A stretch of 64,000 nt of DNA, taken from positions 62,001-126,000 of the forward strand of contig CABULH010000010.1 in assembly GCA_902492455.1 (NCBI GenBank), written 5' to 3'. The translations under genes were made by a program, and so were the position numbers. The notes under the pieces were generated by a model, which was given only the letters and a program-made list of their open reading frames with translations, was not told the origin of the DNA and ran no database searches. The DNA comes from an uncultured Oscillospiraceae bacterium (GTDB lineage Bacteria > Bacillota > Clostridia > Oscillospirales > Acutalibacteraceae). Positions 7,191-14,788 of the stretch are shown in pieces (position 1 is the stretch's first letter; the number at the start of each line of letters is the position of its first letter).

Positions 7191-8402
7191 ATGACCGAAG
7201 CAGTAACCCATTTTGAAGAGTTGGAACTATCCCCTGAAATTATGAAAGCTGTGGAACGGATGGGATTCCGGGAGCCCACTCCGGTGCAGGCGCTGACGAT
7301 TCCTCCTATGCTGGATGGATATGATGTCATTGCCAAGGCCCCCACCGGCACTGGTAAAACCTGTGCTTTCGGCATCCCTCTGCTGGAAACCATCCGTCCG
7401 GATTGTGAGGATATTCAGGCCGTTGTGGTCTGTCCCACCCGGGAGCTGTGTATTCAAATAACGGAGGAGCTGCGGCAGCTGGCGGCCTTTTTGCCGCAGA
7501 TTCGCATTGTGTCCGTATACGGCGGTCAGCCGATTGCCAAACAGCTGACCGCACTGAAGAAAAAACCGCACATTGTCGTGGCTACTCCTGGCCGGCTGCT
7601 GGATCATATGGGACGAGGTACGGCGTGGTTGGGCAACGTTTATACTGCCGTGCTGGACGAGGCGGACGAAATGCTGAAGATGGGCTTTATTAAAGATGTA
7701 CGCCGTATTCTCAACGCCACGCCAGGGGATACCCAAGTGGTTATGTTCAGCGCCACCATTTCCCGGGAAGTGATGGATGTGGCCTGGGAATATCAGCATA
7801 ATGCGGTGGAAATCACGGTGGCGGCCGAGGGAGATAACCGTCCTCAAATTGCCCAGTTCGGATTGATGTCCTCGGGAGAGAGACGGCTGGATGATATGGT
7901 GCGGATTATCGAGGAATGCGATTTCCACCGGGTCATGGTCTTTTGTAACATGAAAAACACCGTAAGAAGGCTGGGGGATCGGCTTCACAAGCGGGGACTG
8001 TCGGTGGATTGCCTGCATGGCGATATTCCCCAGGTCCAACGGAACAAGGTGATGAGCGGTTTCCGTGAAGGTGCTTTTGAAATATTAGTGGCTACGGATG
8101 TGGCCGCCCGGGGCATCGATGTAGATGATGTGGATGCGGTGTTCAACTACGATATTCCCGATGAGAACGAATATTATCTTCATAGGATCGGACGCACCGG
8201 ACGTGCCAAGCATCGAGGCGCTGCTTTTACATTTATGACGCCGGATGATCAGTTTCGTATTCGGGATATCAAGAAGTATACCCATTCGGATATCCGGCAT
8301 GTAGCTTTCCGCGATAACGGTTTCCTGGAGACAGACGACGGCGTTCGTTTGTCTGTTTATCTGAAAGAGGATGCGACTTACCACGAAGAGAACGGAAATT
8401 AA
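7191..8402 (+). CDS. DEAD-box ATP-dependent RNA helicase
   Basis: All DEAD-box motifs are in order: Q motif (FREPTPVQALTIPP), motif I APTGTGKT, Ia PTRELCIQ, Ib TPGRLLD, II DEADEM, III SAT, IV VMVFCNMK, V ATDVAARGIDV, VI HRIGRTGRA. The protein ends shortly after the second RecA domain (about 403 residues) and lacks a long RNA-binding tail, so it is a minimal helicase of the CshA/RhlE kind. Roles in ribosome assembly or RNA decay are typical. The ATG at 7182 lies almost on top of the AAAGG site, so the ATG at 7191 is preferred. Confidence 0.93.
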   Translation: MTEAVTHFEELELSPEIMKAVERMGFREPTPVQALTIPPMLDGYDVIAKAPTGTGKTCAFGIPLLETIRPDCEDIQAVVVCPTRELCIQITEELRQLAAFLPQIRIVSVYGGQPIAKQLTALKKKPHIVVATPGRLLDHMGRGTAWLGNVYTAVLDEADEMLKMGFIKDVRRILNATPGDTQVVMFSATISREVMDVAWEYQHNAVEITVAAEGDNRPQIAQFGLMSSGERRLDDMVRIIEECDFHRVMVFCNMKNTVRRLGDRLHKRGLSVDCLHGDIPQVQRNKVMSGFREGAFEILVATDVAARGIDVDDVDAVFNYDIPDENEYYLHRIGRTGRAKHRGAAFTFMTPDDQFRIRDIKKYTHSDIRHVAFRDNGFLETDDGVRLSVYLKEDATYHEENGN

Positions 8403-8422
8403 AGGTATAAGCTGGACACGAA

Positions 8423-8458
8423 TCCGGGCGGAATGGAAATTCCGTCCGGATTTTTTTA
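8423..8458 (+). terminator. intrinsic terminator after helicase gene
   Basis: The hairpin ATCCGGGCGGAA-tgga-TTCCGTCCGGAT is followed by seven T. Confidence 0.9.
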
Positions 8459-8460
8459 TA

Positions 8461-8940
8461 TTTTTCATCTGCGGTGGGGCCATAGAATCCTTGTTTTGCC
8501 CTTTTTTCAGTCAAGATGGGGATTGCATAGAGGTATAAAAAATGGTAATACTAAAAAATAGGGAATAATATGCAGAGAAAATTATTATTATGCATCTATA
8601 TGAACCGTTTTATTCTAAAAAAATCTTTTCTAGTCCCGCTGATCCTGTATTTCAAGGGGTTACAGAGCTGTAACTTTTGGCTGGATGCACAAATTTTCCG
8701 AAAAAAAATTCAAATGCAAAATCAATTCCCAAAAATGGGAATAAATGGATGAACAGCGGTCGTTTTTCCGTTTTTCTGCTGGTTATCCCTTGGTAAATGG
8801 TCATCTTTTGTCAAAATTACGAATATATACCCCCGGATTTTGCTAGAGAATTGGAGGGGGGAGCCTCTGATGACTTTAGGGAGAGAATAATGAAAAAGCG
8901 ATTTTTTATGTGCGTTTCACCTAAAAAACCATGATTTCGC
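8461..8940. other. AT-rich gene-free stretch
   Basis: About 480 bases with clearly lower GC than the flanks. The only open frame (8570-8752) has no convincing ribosome binding site or family pattern. A small palindrome ATTCCC-aaaaat-GGGAAT lies at 8725-8742. I see nothing else that can be named. Confidence 0.6.
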
Positions 8941-8945
8941 TTGAT

Positions 8946-8975
8946 TTGACAGTGCGGTTTGATTGTGCGTATAAT
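8946..8975 (+). promoter_or_regulatory. sigma-A promoter of the yabE-like gene
   Basis: Consensus TTGACA (8946-8951) and TATAAT (8970-8975) are separated by 18 bases. Transcription would begin near 8982, giving a leader of about 160 bases. Confidence 0.85.
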
Positions 8976-9031
8976 ACTCTCCGTCAAAGGTGCCCTGAAG
9001 GCGCTACAGAAGCAGCCTTCCCATATAGTAC

Positions 9032-9110
9032 GCGGGCAGTGCGTTTTTCTTACATATGGCATGTCCGCCATATGCCCGCAATCTATGCTGTCGGCAGCAT
9101 TTCCCCTTTT
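9032..9110 (+). promoter_or_regulatory. structured 5' leader of the yabE-like gene, possible attenuator
   Basis: GCGGG (9032-9036) pairs with CCCGC (9075-9079) and encloses the perfect stem CATATGGC (9053-9060) / GCCATATG (9067-9074), leaving a one-sided internal loop. A second hairpin ATGCTG-tcgg-CAGCAT (9085-9100) is followed by TTTCCCCTTTT, which resembles a weak terminator. In many Clostridia 3D-domain wall genes are under c-di-AMP (ydaO) riboswitches, but I do not find that consensus here. Control by attenuation is an inference. Confidence 0.4.
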
Positions 9111-9141
9111 AAGCCGCCGGCGGAAAGAAAGGAAGCATTTG

Positions 9142-10200
9142 ATGAGTACCATTTTACGTTACGCCTCGGTTCTGGGCCGCGTGGTGAAAAGCCGGCTGTT
9201 CGGAGCTGCGGCACTGGCCGTCGTCAGCGCCGTGCTGGTGATGAGCGTGTCGGTCAATATGCACGCCATTACGGTTATCGACGGACAAAACAGCCGCGTT
9301 GTTCTCACTATGAACAACGACGATCCTCATGCCGTTCTCGCGGCGGCGGGGGTAGCTCTCAGCGACGGAGATGAATTCCGCTCGGATATTGATGCCATCC
9401 GGGGAGAAATTGAGATCAACCGCGCATTTGATGTGCAGATTACAGCGGATGGCATTACCAAGGTGGTGCGTATGACCGGCGGCACGGTAAGCGACGTGCT
9501 GGAAAAGACCGGCGTCGAGGTCAAAGAGAACGATCTGCTTAGTCATCTCCCGAATGCCGCTGTAACCGACGGCATGAGTATTGAAGTGGAGCGGGTAGGT
9601 TATAACGAGTATACCCGCACGGAAGCCATTCCTTATGAAACCACAGTCAAGTATACCAACGTGATTCCTAAGGGTGCTACCAAACTGAAACAGTCGGGTC
9701 AAAAAGGCGAAAAGACCTATGTCTACCGCGACCGGATTGTAGACGGCGAAGTGGTGGAAACCGTTCTGGTGAGCGAGACCGTTACCAAGAAGCCGGTTAA
9801 CGCGATTAAGCTGGTGGGTACCGTCGTAGGTACGCCTCTGTCTCCCGCCCCCTTTGAGATTGCGCTGGATGAAGCCGGGCAGCCGGTGAATTACAAAAAG
9901 GTATATACCGGCACCTGTACCGCCTATACCTGTGACGGCGGCCGGCTCAGCGGCGTAACCGCCACCGGCATGAAGCCTCAGGTTGGGGTGGTGGCCGTCA
10001 ATCCTAACCTGATTCCTTACGGCTCCAAGCTGTATATTACCTCTGCCGACGGCTCTTACGTCTATGGGTACGCTATCGCCGGCGATACCGGCGGCGGCGT
10101 GATGAAGGGAACGCTGATTGCAGACCTCTATATGGATACCTATGAAGAATGTATTCAGTTTGGCAAACGCCGGAATTTTAAGGTATTTGTTCTGGAATAA
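9142..10200 (+). CDS. yabE: YabE-like cell-wall protein: DUF348 x2, G5 and 3D domains
   Basis: A 352-residue protein with a signal anchor (about residues 20-42). Two DUF348 modules follow (ITVIDGQNSRVVLTMNNDD... and INRAFDVQITADGITKVVR...), then a G5 domain (about 150-225). The C-terminal 3D domain has YTGTCTAYTCDGG, GVVAVNPNLIPYGSKLYI and AGDTGGGVMKG with its catalytic aspartates. This is the plan of B. subtilis YabE and Rpf/Sps-like resuscitation or wall-lytic proteins. The open frame runs upstream to 8959, but ATG 9142 has AGAAAGGAAG upstream and the signal anchor follows at once. It lies alone with its own promoter and structured leader. Confidence 0.92.
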   Translation: MSTILRYASVLGRVVKSRLFGAAALAVVSAVLVMSVSVNMHAITVIDGQNSRVVLTMNNDDPHAVLAAAGVALSDGDEFRSDIDAIRGEIEINRAFDVQITADGITKVVRMTGGTVSDVLEKTGVEVKENDLLSHLPNAAVTDGMSIEVERVGYNEYTRTEAIPYETTVKYTNVIPKGATKLKQSGQKGEKTYVYRDRIVDGEVVETVLVSETVTKKPVNAIKLVGTVVGTPLSPAPFEIALDEAGQPVNYKKVYTGTCTAYTCDGGRLSGVTATGMKPQVGVVAVNPNLIPYGSKLYITSADGSYVYGYAIAGDTGGGVMKGTLIADLYMDTYEECIQFGKRRNFKVFVLE

Positions 10201-10212
10201 GCGGATAATGCA

Positions 10213-10249
10213 AAGGCTGAAGCTGTTGAAATGGCAGCTTCAGCCTTTT
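10213..10249 (+). terminator. terminator of the yabE-like gene
   Basis: The hairpin AAGGCTGAAGCTG / CAGCTTCAGCCTT is followed by TTG and a broken T-run. Confidence 0.8.
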
Positions 10250-10285
10250 GTGTACAACACTTTTGCGGATATTTGCGGATAATAG

Positions 10286-10326
10286 AAATAGCAGCCTGAC
10301 CCGCAGGGTCAGGCTGCTATTTTTTC
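10286..10326. terminator. bidirectional terminator between convergent genes
   Basis: AAATAGCAGCCTGACCC-gca-GGGTCAGGCTGCTATTT is a perfect hairpin with A-run and T-run flanks. It serves the YbjN-like gene on the minus strand. Confidence 0.88.
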
Positions 10327-10329
10327 AGA

Positions 10330-10755
10330 TCAGCGCCAAAGAGCTTTCATCAGATCAGGATAGGCCTCATCGCATATATTTGCGGCACGCAGCATCAGCT
10401 CATAGCAAACATCGCCGGCGCTGAATGCCCGGAAGGCCGTATCCATCTCCAGCTGCAGAGTGCTGTCGTCGCTGTCCAGACAGAACTTGGCGAATCGATA
10501 ACGGGAATTCAGCTCGTTGAGAGTGGGATAAATGGCCTCTATCTTTACTTCCGGAATTTTGGCAATGTTGAAGATGCGAATGGCGGCGTCTTCACCGTCT
10601 GCGGAGAAGAAGAAGTTGACGGAAATGGTATCCATATTGTTGCCGCCGAAACGAATAACCAGAACGTCTTTTCCGCTTTTGGTAGTTCCTTCATATTGGT
10701 ACCGGATTTCATTCTTCTCCAGCAGATTCACAAACTGTTTCGCCGGTGGCAGCAT
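10330..10755 (-). CDS. YbjN-domain / type III secretion chaperone-like protein
   Basis: About 141 residues: LPPAKQFVNLLEKNEIRYQYEG, a beta-rich middle VLVIRFGGNNMDTISVNFFFSADG, then LNELNSRYRFAKFCLDSDD and a helical tail. This order resembles the YbjN / SycE-like chaperone fold (PF10722), whose function in bacteria is poorly known. The open frame extends to 10815, but the strong site GGAAAGGGG lies just upstream of the ATG at 10755, which is the better start. It appears monocistronic. Confidence 0.65.
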   Translation of the reverse strand: MLPPAKQFVNLLEKNEIRYQYEGTTKSGKDVLVIRFGGNNMDTISVNFFFSADGEDAAIRIFNIAKIPEVKIEAIYPTLNELNSRYRFAKFCLDSDDSTLQLEMDTAFRAFSAGDVCYELMLRAANICDEAYPDLMKALWR

Positions 10756-10839
10756 TTGCGGATTCCCCTTTCCTAGATATGTTTCCATCATAGCATTGGT
10801 CCAGGAAAAAGGCAATATTTTCGTGACGAGGGATCACCG

Positions 10840-12321
10840 TCAGTTCAGAGTACGATAAGCGCTGTTCAGCAGGGCGCCGCTGGTGTCCTGTGACAATTCC
10901 CATACCCCCACGCCAGCCAGGCCCAAGGATTTTGCCAGAGCGGTTTTGGCAGAGATAGAAGCGGAATCCTCATAGGAGATAAAGGTACCATTCCCATACA
11001 GGTAGGGCACCTTGGCGGCTTCATGCCGATGCCGGCTGTATGCGGTGTTGTTCAGATAAGAGAGACGAAGATCATTGTAGCTGAGGGATTTGGCAGAAGA
11101 GAAAGCGCTGTACAACCCGTTATTTTGCTTGGAAACGCCCTGATACACATAGCCGTACAGAGGCATTCCCAAAACGATTTTTTGGGCGGAAACACCTTTG
11201 TTCAAGTAGGCTTTTATCCCATCGTATACGCTGCTTTTATAGTGGGGAGACGCTTCCTGCGGTGTATACAGCGGGGCGTTGAGATCGGCAAAACGATCCC
11301 AGGGACCGTGAAAGTCATAGGCCATTAAGAAGATATAGTCTACCAGTGGGGATACGTTTTGCGGCTCAATTTTTGATAAATAGCTGGTATTGGCCGCTCC
11401 GGCGATGGTTAAGTAATAAGTTTTCCCGTCACGGGCGCTTTGGCTGTCCAGCTGCCTGCGGATTTCTTTCAGCAGCAGGGTGAAGTTTTGTTTATCCTGG
11501 GGACGGTTGGTATTGCCGGCCGCTCCCCCGGAAACCGGGTACTCCCAGTCCAGGTCAACGCCGTCAAAGCCGTGTTCCAGAATAAAAGTCAAACAGCTTT
11601 CAGCAAATGCCGTGCGTCGCGCCGCTGTGGAGGCGATATCAGAAAAATAGGCGGAATAATCCCAGCCGCCAATGGAAATCAAGGTCTTTAAGTGGCCGTA
11701 GCGCTGCTTCAGCTTTCTCAGCGCCGCAAAATTTTTTCGGTCGTTAGCCGGATCGGCAAGAGCGACCGCATTGGCCGAGGGATTGATCTTGGCAAATGCA
11801 TAATTCAGATGGGTCAGCTGCTGTACGGGAACCCGATCAGGAGTATATCCTTTATAAGAGGCCCAACCAGCGTAATAACCCGTGACAATCTTGCCCGTCG
11901 GTGTAGGCGTGGGCGCAGGAACAACCGGCGAGGACGGACGCGTGGGAGTGTTGGAAGCAGCAGTGGAGGAAGAGGCAGAGCCTCCGGTGGGTTTATTTGG
12001 CTGTGTATTGGTGCTGACTGTCGAGCCGGACGTAGTTCCTTGGTTCTGTAAATTTTCGCTGTTTTCGTCGGAAATAGCAGTGGAAGGCGTGGATGTGGCA
12101 GCGGCAGATTCCCCGGGCTGCCCGGTGGTGATTGTCGTAGTCGTAATCGAAGTGACGGTATTGGTAGTGCCATTTTCCAATTGCTGATGTGTGGTGCTCG
12201 TGCCGGCCGAAGAGGATGACAAAGGGGGCTGGGGAGACTGTTCATGGGATAATCCGAGAGCCGTCAGCATCATCAGCAAGGCGCCGGCCAGACCGGTTAA
12301 TTTCAAATAAATCGATTTCAT
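10840..12321 (-). CDS. secreted glycoside hydrolase family 18 enzyme (chitinase-like)
   Basis: A 493-residue protein. A signal peptide (MKSIYLKLTGLAGALLMMLT, residues 1-20) is followed by a low-complexity Ser/Thr/Pro-rich linker of about 120 residues. The GH18 barrel starts at IVTGYYAGWASYKGY, with SIGGW and the catalytic motif DGVDLDWEYP (DxxDxDxE complete), then YDFHGPWD and the C-terminal WELSQDTSG. GH18 enzymes cut beta-1,4 GlcNAc polymers or N-glycan cores by substrate-assisted catalysis. The linker suggests the catalytic domain stands off from the envelope, but no anchor motif is seen. GGAAAGGAG precedes the ATG at 12321. Chitinase versus endo-glucosaminidase cannot be told. Confidence 0.93.
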   Translation of the reverse strand: MKSIYLKLTGLAGALLMMLTALGLSHEQSPQPPLSSSSAGTSTTHQQLENGTTNTVTSITTTTITTGQPGESAAATSTPSTAISDENSENLQNQGTTSGSTVSTNTQPNKPTGGSASSSTAASNTPTRPSSPVVPAPTPTPTGKIVTGYYAGWASYKGYTPDRVPVQQLTHLNYAFAKINPSANAVALADPANDRKNFAALRKLKQRYGHLKTLISIGGWDYSAYFSDIASTAARRTAFAESCLTFILEHGFDGVDLDWEYPVSGGAAGNTNRPQDKQNFTLLLKEIRRQLDSQSARDGKTYYLTIAGAANTSYLSKIEPQNVSPLVDYIFLMAYDFHGPWDRFADLNAPLYTPQEASPHYKSSVYDGIKAYLNKGVSAQKIVLGMPLYGYVYQGVSKQNNGLYSAFSSAKSLSYNDLRLSYLNNTAYSRHRHEAAKVPYLYGNGTFISYEDSASISAKTALAKSLGLAGVGVWELSQDTSGALLNSAYRTLN

Positions 12322-12506
12322 TGAAATACTCCTTTCCGCAGGAATACATGAATAGTCTTTCAGAAATATTTTAATGAAGCATGCGCTTCCTTGCAATCCA
12401 CAAGTTATGGAAATACCCGACCGGGGCGGCCGCCGGTATTGTGAGCAAATGATGGAGAATGTCAAATTCTTTTTAAACTTCTTTCATAAAAAACAAGATT
12501 CCTTTT

Positions 12507-12538
12507 CACCTGTCCGTCACACACAGGTGGGATACTAT
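12507..12538 (+). promoter_or_regulatory. inverted-repeat operator over the htrA promoter region
   Basis: CACCTGT (12507-12513) and ACAGGTG (12523-12529) form a perfect 7-bp inverted repeat with 9 bases between. A -10-like TACTAT follows at 12533-12538, so the repeat covers the expected -35 region. It differs from the CtsR (GGTCAAA) and CIRCE heat-shock operators. A dimeric regulator of htrA is inferred. Confidence 0.5.
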
Positions 12539-12583
12539 AAACGTAGCCAGAAGCATAGAATGAAAGCGGAAAGGAAGATCGCT

Positions 12584-13933
12584 ATGACATATCCATATGA
12601 TAACAACTGGAATCCCCAGGAGAATACCACACAGAACAACGGGTGGATGTCCTCCCCACAGTCTCCGGTGCAGCAAACACCTGTGCAGCCGACAGAAACG
12701 CCGGTGCAGACTGCATGGGATGGCAGCAGCTACCATTCGGTACCGCCGGTCTCGTTCACCCCGCCCACACCGCGGCAGAAGAAAAAAAGCGGCGCCGGAC
12801 GCACGGCACTGAAAGCGGTGGCCGCTGTAATGGCCTGTGTGATGATTTCAGCCGGATCCATCGGTGTGTTTACCGCCTTGGTAAATAACGGAACCATCAA
12901 ACTGGGTACATCCGGGAGCAGCAGTGGTATATTCGATAACGGCGTTTCAAATGCAGGAGACACGGATACCCAGAAGGTGACCAATAACAGCACGGAATTA
13001 ACACTGCAGCAGATTGCCAAAAAGCTGATTCCTTCGGTGGTATGTATCCAGAACTACCAGCGCGCTTACCAGGGAGGCTTTGGTCAGAGTTCCGGCCTTC
13101 AGGAAGCGGGAGAAGGTTCCGGGATTATCGCCACCTCCGACGGCTATATCATTACCAATGCCCATGTGGTGGATGGAGCCAGCGCCTTGAAGGTAGTGCT
13201 GTCCGATGGCACCACCTATGACGCCACCTTGGTGGGAAGCGACACTGCCACTGATCTGGCCCTGCTGAAAATTGACGCTGCTGATCTGACGGCTGCGGAA
13301 TTCGGTTCTTCCGACGATCTGCAGGTAGCGGATATGGTGATGGCGGTGGGAAATCCCGGCGGTATGGCCTTCCAGTCTAGTGTAACCATCGGATACGTCT
13401 CTGCCTTGGATCGGCAAATGACCGATTCCAATGGCTATACTCAGACCTTTATTCAAACGGATGCGGCCATCAATCCCGGTAACTCCGGCGGAGCGCTGGT
13501 GAATGTTTACGGCCAGGTGGTGGGAATCAACACCGCCAAAATATCCGATGAAGCATATGAAGGATTGGGATTTGCTATCCCGATGGATTCCGCTAAGCCC
13601 ATCATTGAAAATCTGAAGGAAAACGGTTCTGTCGCCCGGCCTATGCTGGGAATCAGCGGCAGTTATCTCAATAGCCTGACAGCCCGGTATTATGGTTTGG
13701 AAGAAGGGATGTATATCCAGTCCATTACCAATACCGCACTGATTCAGGCGGGTGTTCAGGCCGGAGATGTTATCACTTCTATCAATGGCCAAGCGGTCAC
13801 CTCATCTTCCACCATCAACGCGGTTATCGTTTCCAAAAATGTGGGAGATACGGTGGATCTGGAAATTTGCCGGCGGGGAGGCAGCACCTTTACGGTAACC
13901 GTCCCCCTGATTCAGGCCAGCAATAACGCCTGA
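12584..13933 (+). CDS. htrA: HtrA/DegP-type membrane serine protease with PDZ domain
   Basis: A 449-residue protein. A polar Gln/Pro/Thr-rich cytoplasmic region (residues 1-65) is followed by one membrane helix (about 75-100), a trypsin-like domain and one PDZ domain. The triad is present: His in ITNAHVV (about 190), Asp in TDLALLKI (about 225) and Ser in NPGNSGGAL (about 300). The PDZ domain runs from about 350 (MLGISGSYLN). Membrane HtrA proteases degrade or refold damaged exported proteins. ATG 12584 has AAAGGAAG upstream; the longer frame beginning at 12374 runs through the promoter region. It is divergent from the GH18 gene and monocistronic. Confidence 0.95.
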   Translation: MTYPYDNNWNPQENTTQNNGWMSSPQSPVQQTPVQPTETPVQTAWDGSSYHSVPPVSFTPPTPRQKKKSGAGRTALKAVAAVMACVMISAGSIGVFTALVNNGTIKLGTSGSSSGIFDNGVSNAGDTDTQKVTNNSTELTLQQIAKKLIPSVVCIQNYQRAYQGGFGQSSGLQEAGEGSGIIATSDGYIITNAHVVDGASALKVVLSDGTTYDATLVGSDTATDLALLKIDAADLTAAEFGSSDDLQVADMVMAVGNPGGMAFQSSVTIGYVSALDRQMTDSNGYTQTFIQTDAAINPGNSGGALVNVYGQVVGINTAKISDEAYEGLGFAIPMDSAKPIIENLKENGSVARPMLGISGSYLNSLTARYYGLEEGMYIQSITNTALIQAGVQAGDVITSINGQAVTSSSTINAVIVSKNVGDTVDLEICRRGGSTFTVTVPLIQASNNA

Positions 13934-13943
13934 GTAAAGCGAA

Positions 13944-13987
13944 AACCAACGCCGGACAGGTTGAAAAACCTGTCCGGCGTTGGTTTG
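13944..13987. terminator. bidirectional intrinsic terminator
   Basis: AACCAACGCCGGACAGGTT / AACCTGTCCGGCGTTGGTTT is an almost perfect 19-bp hairpin between the convergent htrA and CmpB-like genes. Confidence 0.9.
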
Positions 13988-13998
13988 TTTTGAACGAA

Positions 13999-14709
13999 TC
14001 AGTCGGCTATCTGCATATTGGGGTAAATTTTCTGCATATATTCGTCAGGATAAAGCTCATCCAGAAATTCACTCACCACATTGCCGGCAGGGATTCCCAT
14101 CCGGCGGTTGGTCCAGCGGCGGACGGCCACAGCGGATATGATGATATTGAAAATCATAAAGACAATAAATATCCAGGTGATCCACTTGCCGATGGTATTG
14201 GGGATTTTCTCAATCAAATTGCTGAGGAAGGGATAGGTGTTTTTAATAAAGATCATTCCCAGCAATCCCCAGAATACCGCGTACTGCAGATTGGTCCGGC
14301 CGCCGAGATTCAGGGGAGTGTCGCTGTATTCCCAGGAAACGGTGCCAAAAGCGATCTCCTGGAACAGAGAGCATATGTACTCAAAGGCGGCGCCGATGAC
14401 CGCGCTGACAACGAATACTATCAGTCCATTGACATCCCGCAGCTTATACAGGCTCAGAGTCAGGACGATGCCCCCGAAGCCGTAAACCGGGCTGAAAGGT
14501 CCGTAAAGCAGGCCCTTGCGGCTTTCAAAATAACCGTGCTGAACATAGCACCAGATCATTTCCACGCCGAAACCGATGATACAGCCGATGATAAAAATCC
14601 AGACCAGCTTATAGAAATTCAGCCCATGGGCGAAGGAATTGGGATTGCCTTGGACTTTGGGATGTGTCTTTTTTACATGCCTGCCGACTGTCTCTTTAGA
14701 CAGAGCCAT
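13999..14709 (-). CDS. putative ABC-transporter type IV membrane protein (CmpB family)
   Basis: A 236-residue protein with about five membrane segments. It has the conserved stretch RKGLLYGPFSPVYGFGG, then GAAFEYICSLFQE, WEYSDTPLNLGGR and NLQYAVFWG. These are hallmarks of PF06541 (putative ABC-transporter type IV), a family whose function is not established. No ATPase partner is adjacent. The open frame extends to 14796, but AAAGGAG lies 9 bases before the ATG at 14709. Confidence 0.85.
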   Translation of the reverse strand: MALSKETVGRHVKKTHPKVQGNPNSFAHGLNFYKLVWIFIIGCIIGFGVEMIWCYVQHGYFESRKGLLYGPFSPVYGFGGIVLTLSLYKLRDVNGLIVFVVSAVIGAAFEYICSLFQEIAFGTVSWEYSDTPLNLGGRTNLQYAVFWGLLGMIFIKNTYPFLSNLIEKIPNTIGKWITWIFIVFMIFNIIISAVAVRRWTNRRMGIPAGNVVSEFLDELYPDEYMQKIYPNMQIAD

Positions 14710-14747
14710 CCGAACACTCTCCTTTGACGGTAAATCTGTCTGTGCAA

Positions 14748-14782
14748 TAAAAACAGGGAACGGCTCCAGGCCGTTCCCTGTC
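14748..14782 (-). terminator. terminator of the yloU-fakA operon
   Basis: On the minus strand ACAGGGAACGGCC-tgga-GCCGTTCCCTGT is followed by TTTTTATT, directly after the fakA stop codon. Confidence 0.88.
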
Positions 14783-14788
14783 CGTGTT

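Noticed and set aside
8570..8752. 60-codon open frame in the AT-rich gap
   Set aside because: It has no good ribosome binding site, lysine/leucine-rich chance composition and no family pattern; it lies in a low-GC spacer where random frames are frequent.
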